Assembly: GCF_014884965.1 (NCBI RefSeq)
Contig: NZ_JABTBO010000010.1
Location: 1-64,000 of the forward strand
Origin: Spirabiliibacterium mucosae
Lineage (GTDB): Bacteria; Pseudomonadota; Gammaproteobacteria; Enterobacterales; Pasteurellaceae
Direction: 5' to 3'
DNA: 64,000 nucleotides
A program made the translations under genes and the position numbers. Numbering within the stretch: the stretch's first letter is position 1; each line of letters starts with the position of its first letter. Shown in pieces: positions 63,013-64,000 of the stretch. A model generated the notes under the pieces. The model was not told the origin of the DNA and searched no databases. It saw only the letters and a program-made list of their open reading frames with translations.

Positions 63013-64000
63013 TTAATTTTTGTGGAAGATGCGATTAACGCGATTTTTCATCGAGGAGAAAAAGTGCGGTTTGGATTTTGGCAGGTGATTTTCAAACGCA
63101 ATGCGGGTGTTTTCAATGCTCAAACGCCGGCGTTCAAGCACCAATCCACATTCGTTTAGCAACGCGACCACGAGATTTTTTTCGAAAAACGACAGCGGTT
63201 TGTCACCAATTGGAATACCGACCACGCCCATCACGGTGTCCATACTGCGCACCGCGAGGTAAAGATTATTCACGTGCGCCAAGGTTTTGGTGCTGGCACC
63301 GGCTTGTTTGTTGTTCTTGGCAACCCATTTGGCCACGGTGCGCTCTTCAATCGTCATGTTGACCACCGCATCTTCACTGTCCTCGTCTTGCTCAATGTTC
63401 ACACCTTGAAAATGCAGCGTGCCCTGCCCGCTGGCCTCTGTTTGGGCGTACACAATCGAGCGATTCAGCAACTGGCTTAACAGCTTGGCGGCAATGCTCA
63501 AAATTTCTTTTTCATTATTGCCCTGCTGCAAATGCTGGCTGGCGTTGAGCAACAGCTCAATGTAATACGCCCGCTGCGCCGCTTGGTTGGCCTGCTCTTG
63601 CACCTTGGTGGTGAGCGTGCTGGCAATCATACTGGCGATAATCATAATCGCAAAAGTGATGATGTATTCTGGGTCATTGACCATCAGCGTAAAGCGCGGG
63701 TCGGTGAAAAAGTAGTTAAACAGCACCACACTGAACACCGAGCACAGCACGCCATAAAACACACCTTGGGTTACAATGGAGGTGATCAACACCCCCACCA
63801 AATAGACAATCACCACATTGGCTTCACGCAGGCCATTGGCGTCAAACAAAATGCCCACCGCGGTGGCAATGGCGGTGATCAGCAGCATTTTGATGAAATC
63901 CCCCATGTTGAACGAAAAGGCCTTTTTGTTGCGTTTAAACAGCGCCTTGCGCCCTTTGTCCACGGGTTGATTATCTGGGATGACGTAAATATCAATATTT
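63013..64000 (-). CDS. KdpD-like sensor lacking the histidine-kinase domain (5' end beyond window)
   Basis: The frame is open to the window edge (NIDIYVIPDNQPVDKGRKAL), so the GTG at 63963 is internal and the N-terminal KdpD and Usp domains lie outside. Visible are four closely packed spans of the DUF4118 type (MLLITAIATAVGILFDANGL, ITSIVTQGVFYGVLCSVFSV), a helical linker (LTTKVQEQANQAAQRAYYIE) and a GAF-like region. The protein ends FENHLPKSKPHFFSSMKNRV...HKN with no H-box and no ATPase domain, and a terminator follows. It resembles the shortened KdpD proteins of some cyanobacteria and Alicyclobacillus. Confidence 0.85.
   Translation of the reverse strand, partial: NIDIYVIPDNQPVDKGRKALFKRNKKAFSFNMGDFIKMLLITAIATAVGILFDANGLREANVVIVYLVGVLITSIVTQGVFYGVLCSVFSVVLFNYFFTDPRFTLMVNDPEYIITFAIMIIASMIASTLTTKVQEQANQAAQRAYYIELLLNASQHLQQGNNEKEILSIAAKLLSQLLNRSIVYAQTEASGQGTLHFQGVNIEQDEDSEDAVVNMTIEERTVAKWVAKNNKQAGASTKTLAHVNNLYLAVRSMDTVMGVVGIPIGDKPLSFFEKNLVVALLNECGLVLERRRLSIENTRIAFENHLPKSKPHFFSSMKNRVNRIFHKN

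Overview
The window is chromosomal DNA of a gammaproteobacterium of the family Pasteurellaceae. The 9-bp Haemophilus-type DNA uptake sequence AAGTGCGGT and its complement occur throughout, at roughly one per kilobase, both inside genes and as inverted pairs that serve as terminators. Gene content and local order (gcvA-ygdD-rlmM, xseB-ispA-dxs/thiI, truA/accD-folC, fnr-uspE, queF-ppnN, tandem ferritins) are those of H. influenzae and E. coli relatives. Codon third positions are rich in G and C for this family, so the host is not H. influenzae itself; the genus cannot be fixed from sequence alone.

Layout. 1-1167: tail-end remnant of a type I restriction specificity gene (hsdS). 1.2-9 kb: asnS, a Mlc-like ROK regulator with bioD, an outer-membrane barrel protein, yciU and ppc. 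9-17.5 kb: ilvE, the small RNA GcvB divergent from gcvA, ygdD, rlmM, dapB, a META-domain lipoprotein, argG behind paired ARG boxes, brnQ and grxD. 17.5-21.3 kb: cdd and potABC, without potD. 21.6-24.7 kb: ribH-nusB-thiL-pgpA and an RhtB-type exporter. 24.8-32.2 kb: dxs-ispA-xseB, divergent thiI, cvpA-purF-ubiX. 32.2-46.3 kb: moeA-moeB, folE, argS, yecM, slyB, dedA, rplY with a structured leader, truA, accD-folC, zapC, rnmA, yciO, rluB and cysB. 46.3-50.1 kb: a 720-bp intergenic region, two ferritins, an unlisted 46-aa membrane protein, fnr and uspE. 50.2-54.3 kb: a TAXI-type TRAP transporter (receptor, fused DctQM permease with PDZ-like tail, Usp protein). 54.5-57.9 kb: truC-yqcC, queF and ppnN. 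58-64 kb: a kdp potassium-uptake locus with two very small genes and a KdpD-like sensor that ends before any kinase domain.

The most interesting biology is at the right edge. A KdpD-like protein without a histidine-kinase module, followed by its own terminator, precedes a leader with a terminator-like hairpin, then a 32-codon membrane ORF, kdpF, kdpA, kdpB and kdpC. No kdpE is visible. A GcvB small RNA (about 140 nt, with the seed complementary to AACACAACAT) lies in the ilvE/gcvA gap.

A data-quality warning matters for every reader. At least six genes (thiL, dxs, purF, accD, yciO, the TRAP-linked usp), and probably hsdS, are shifted in frame by a single base at a homopolymer. Several are normally essential, and the missing or extra base is always in an A/T or G run. 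This points to sequencing or assembly indels rather than gene decay. An apparent ThiL-PgpA fusion is one such artefact. Coordinates below describe the intact genes spanning these sites.
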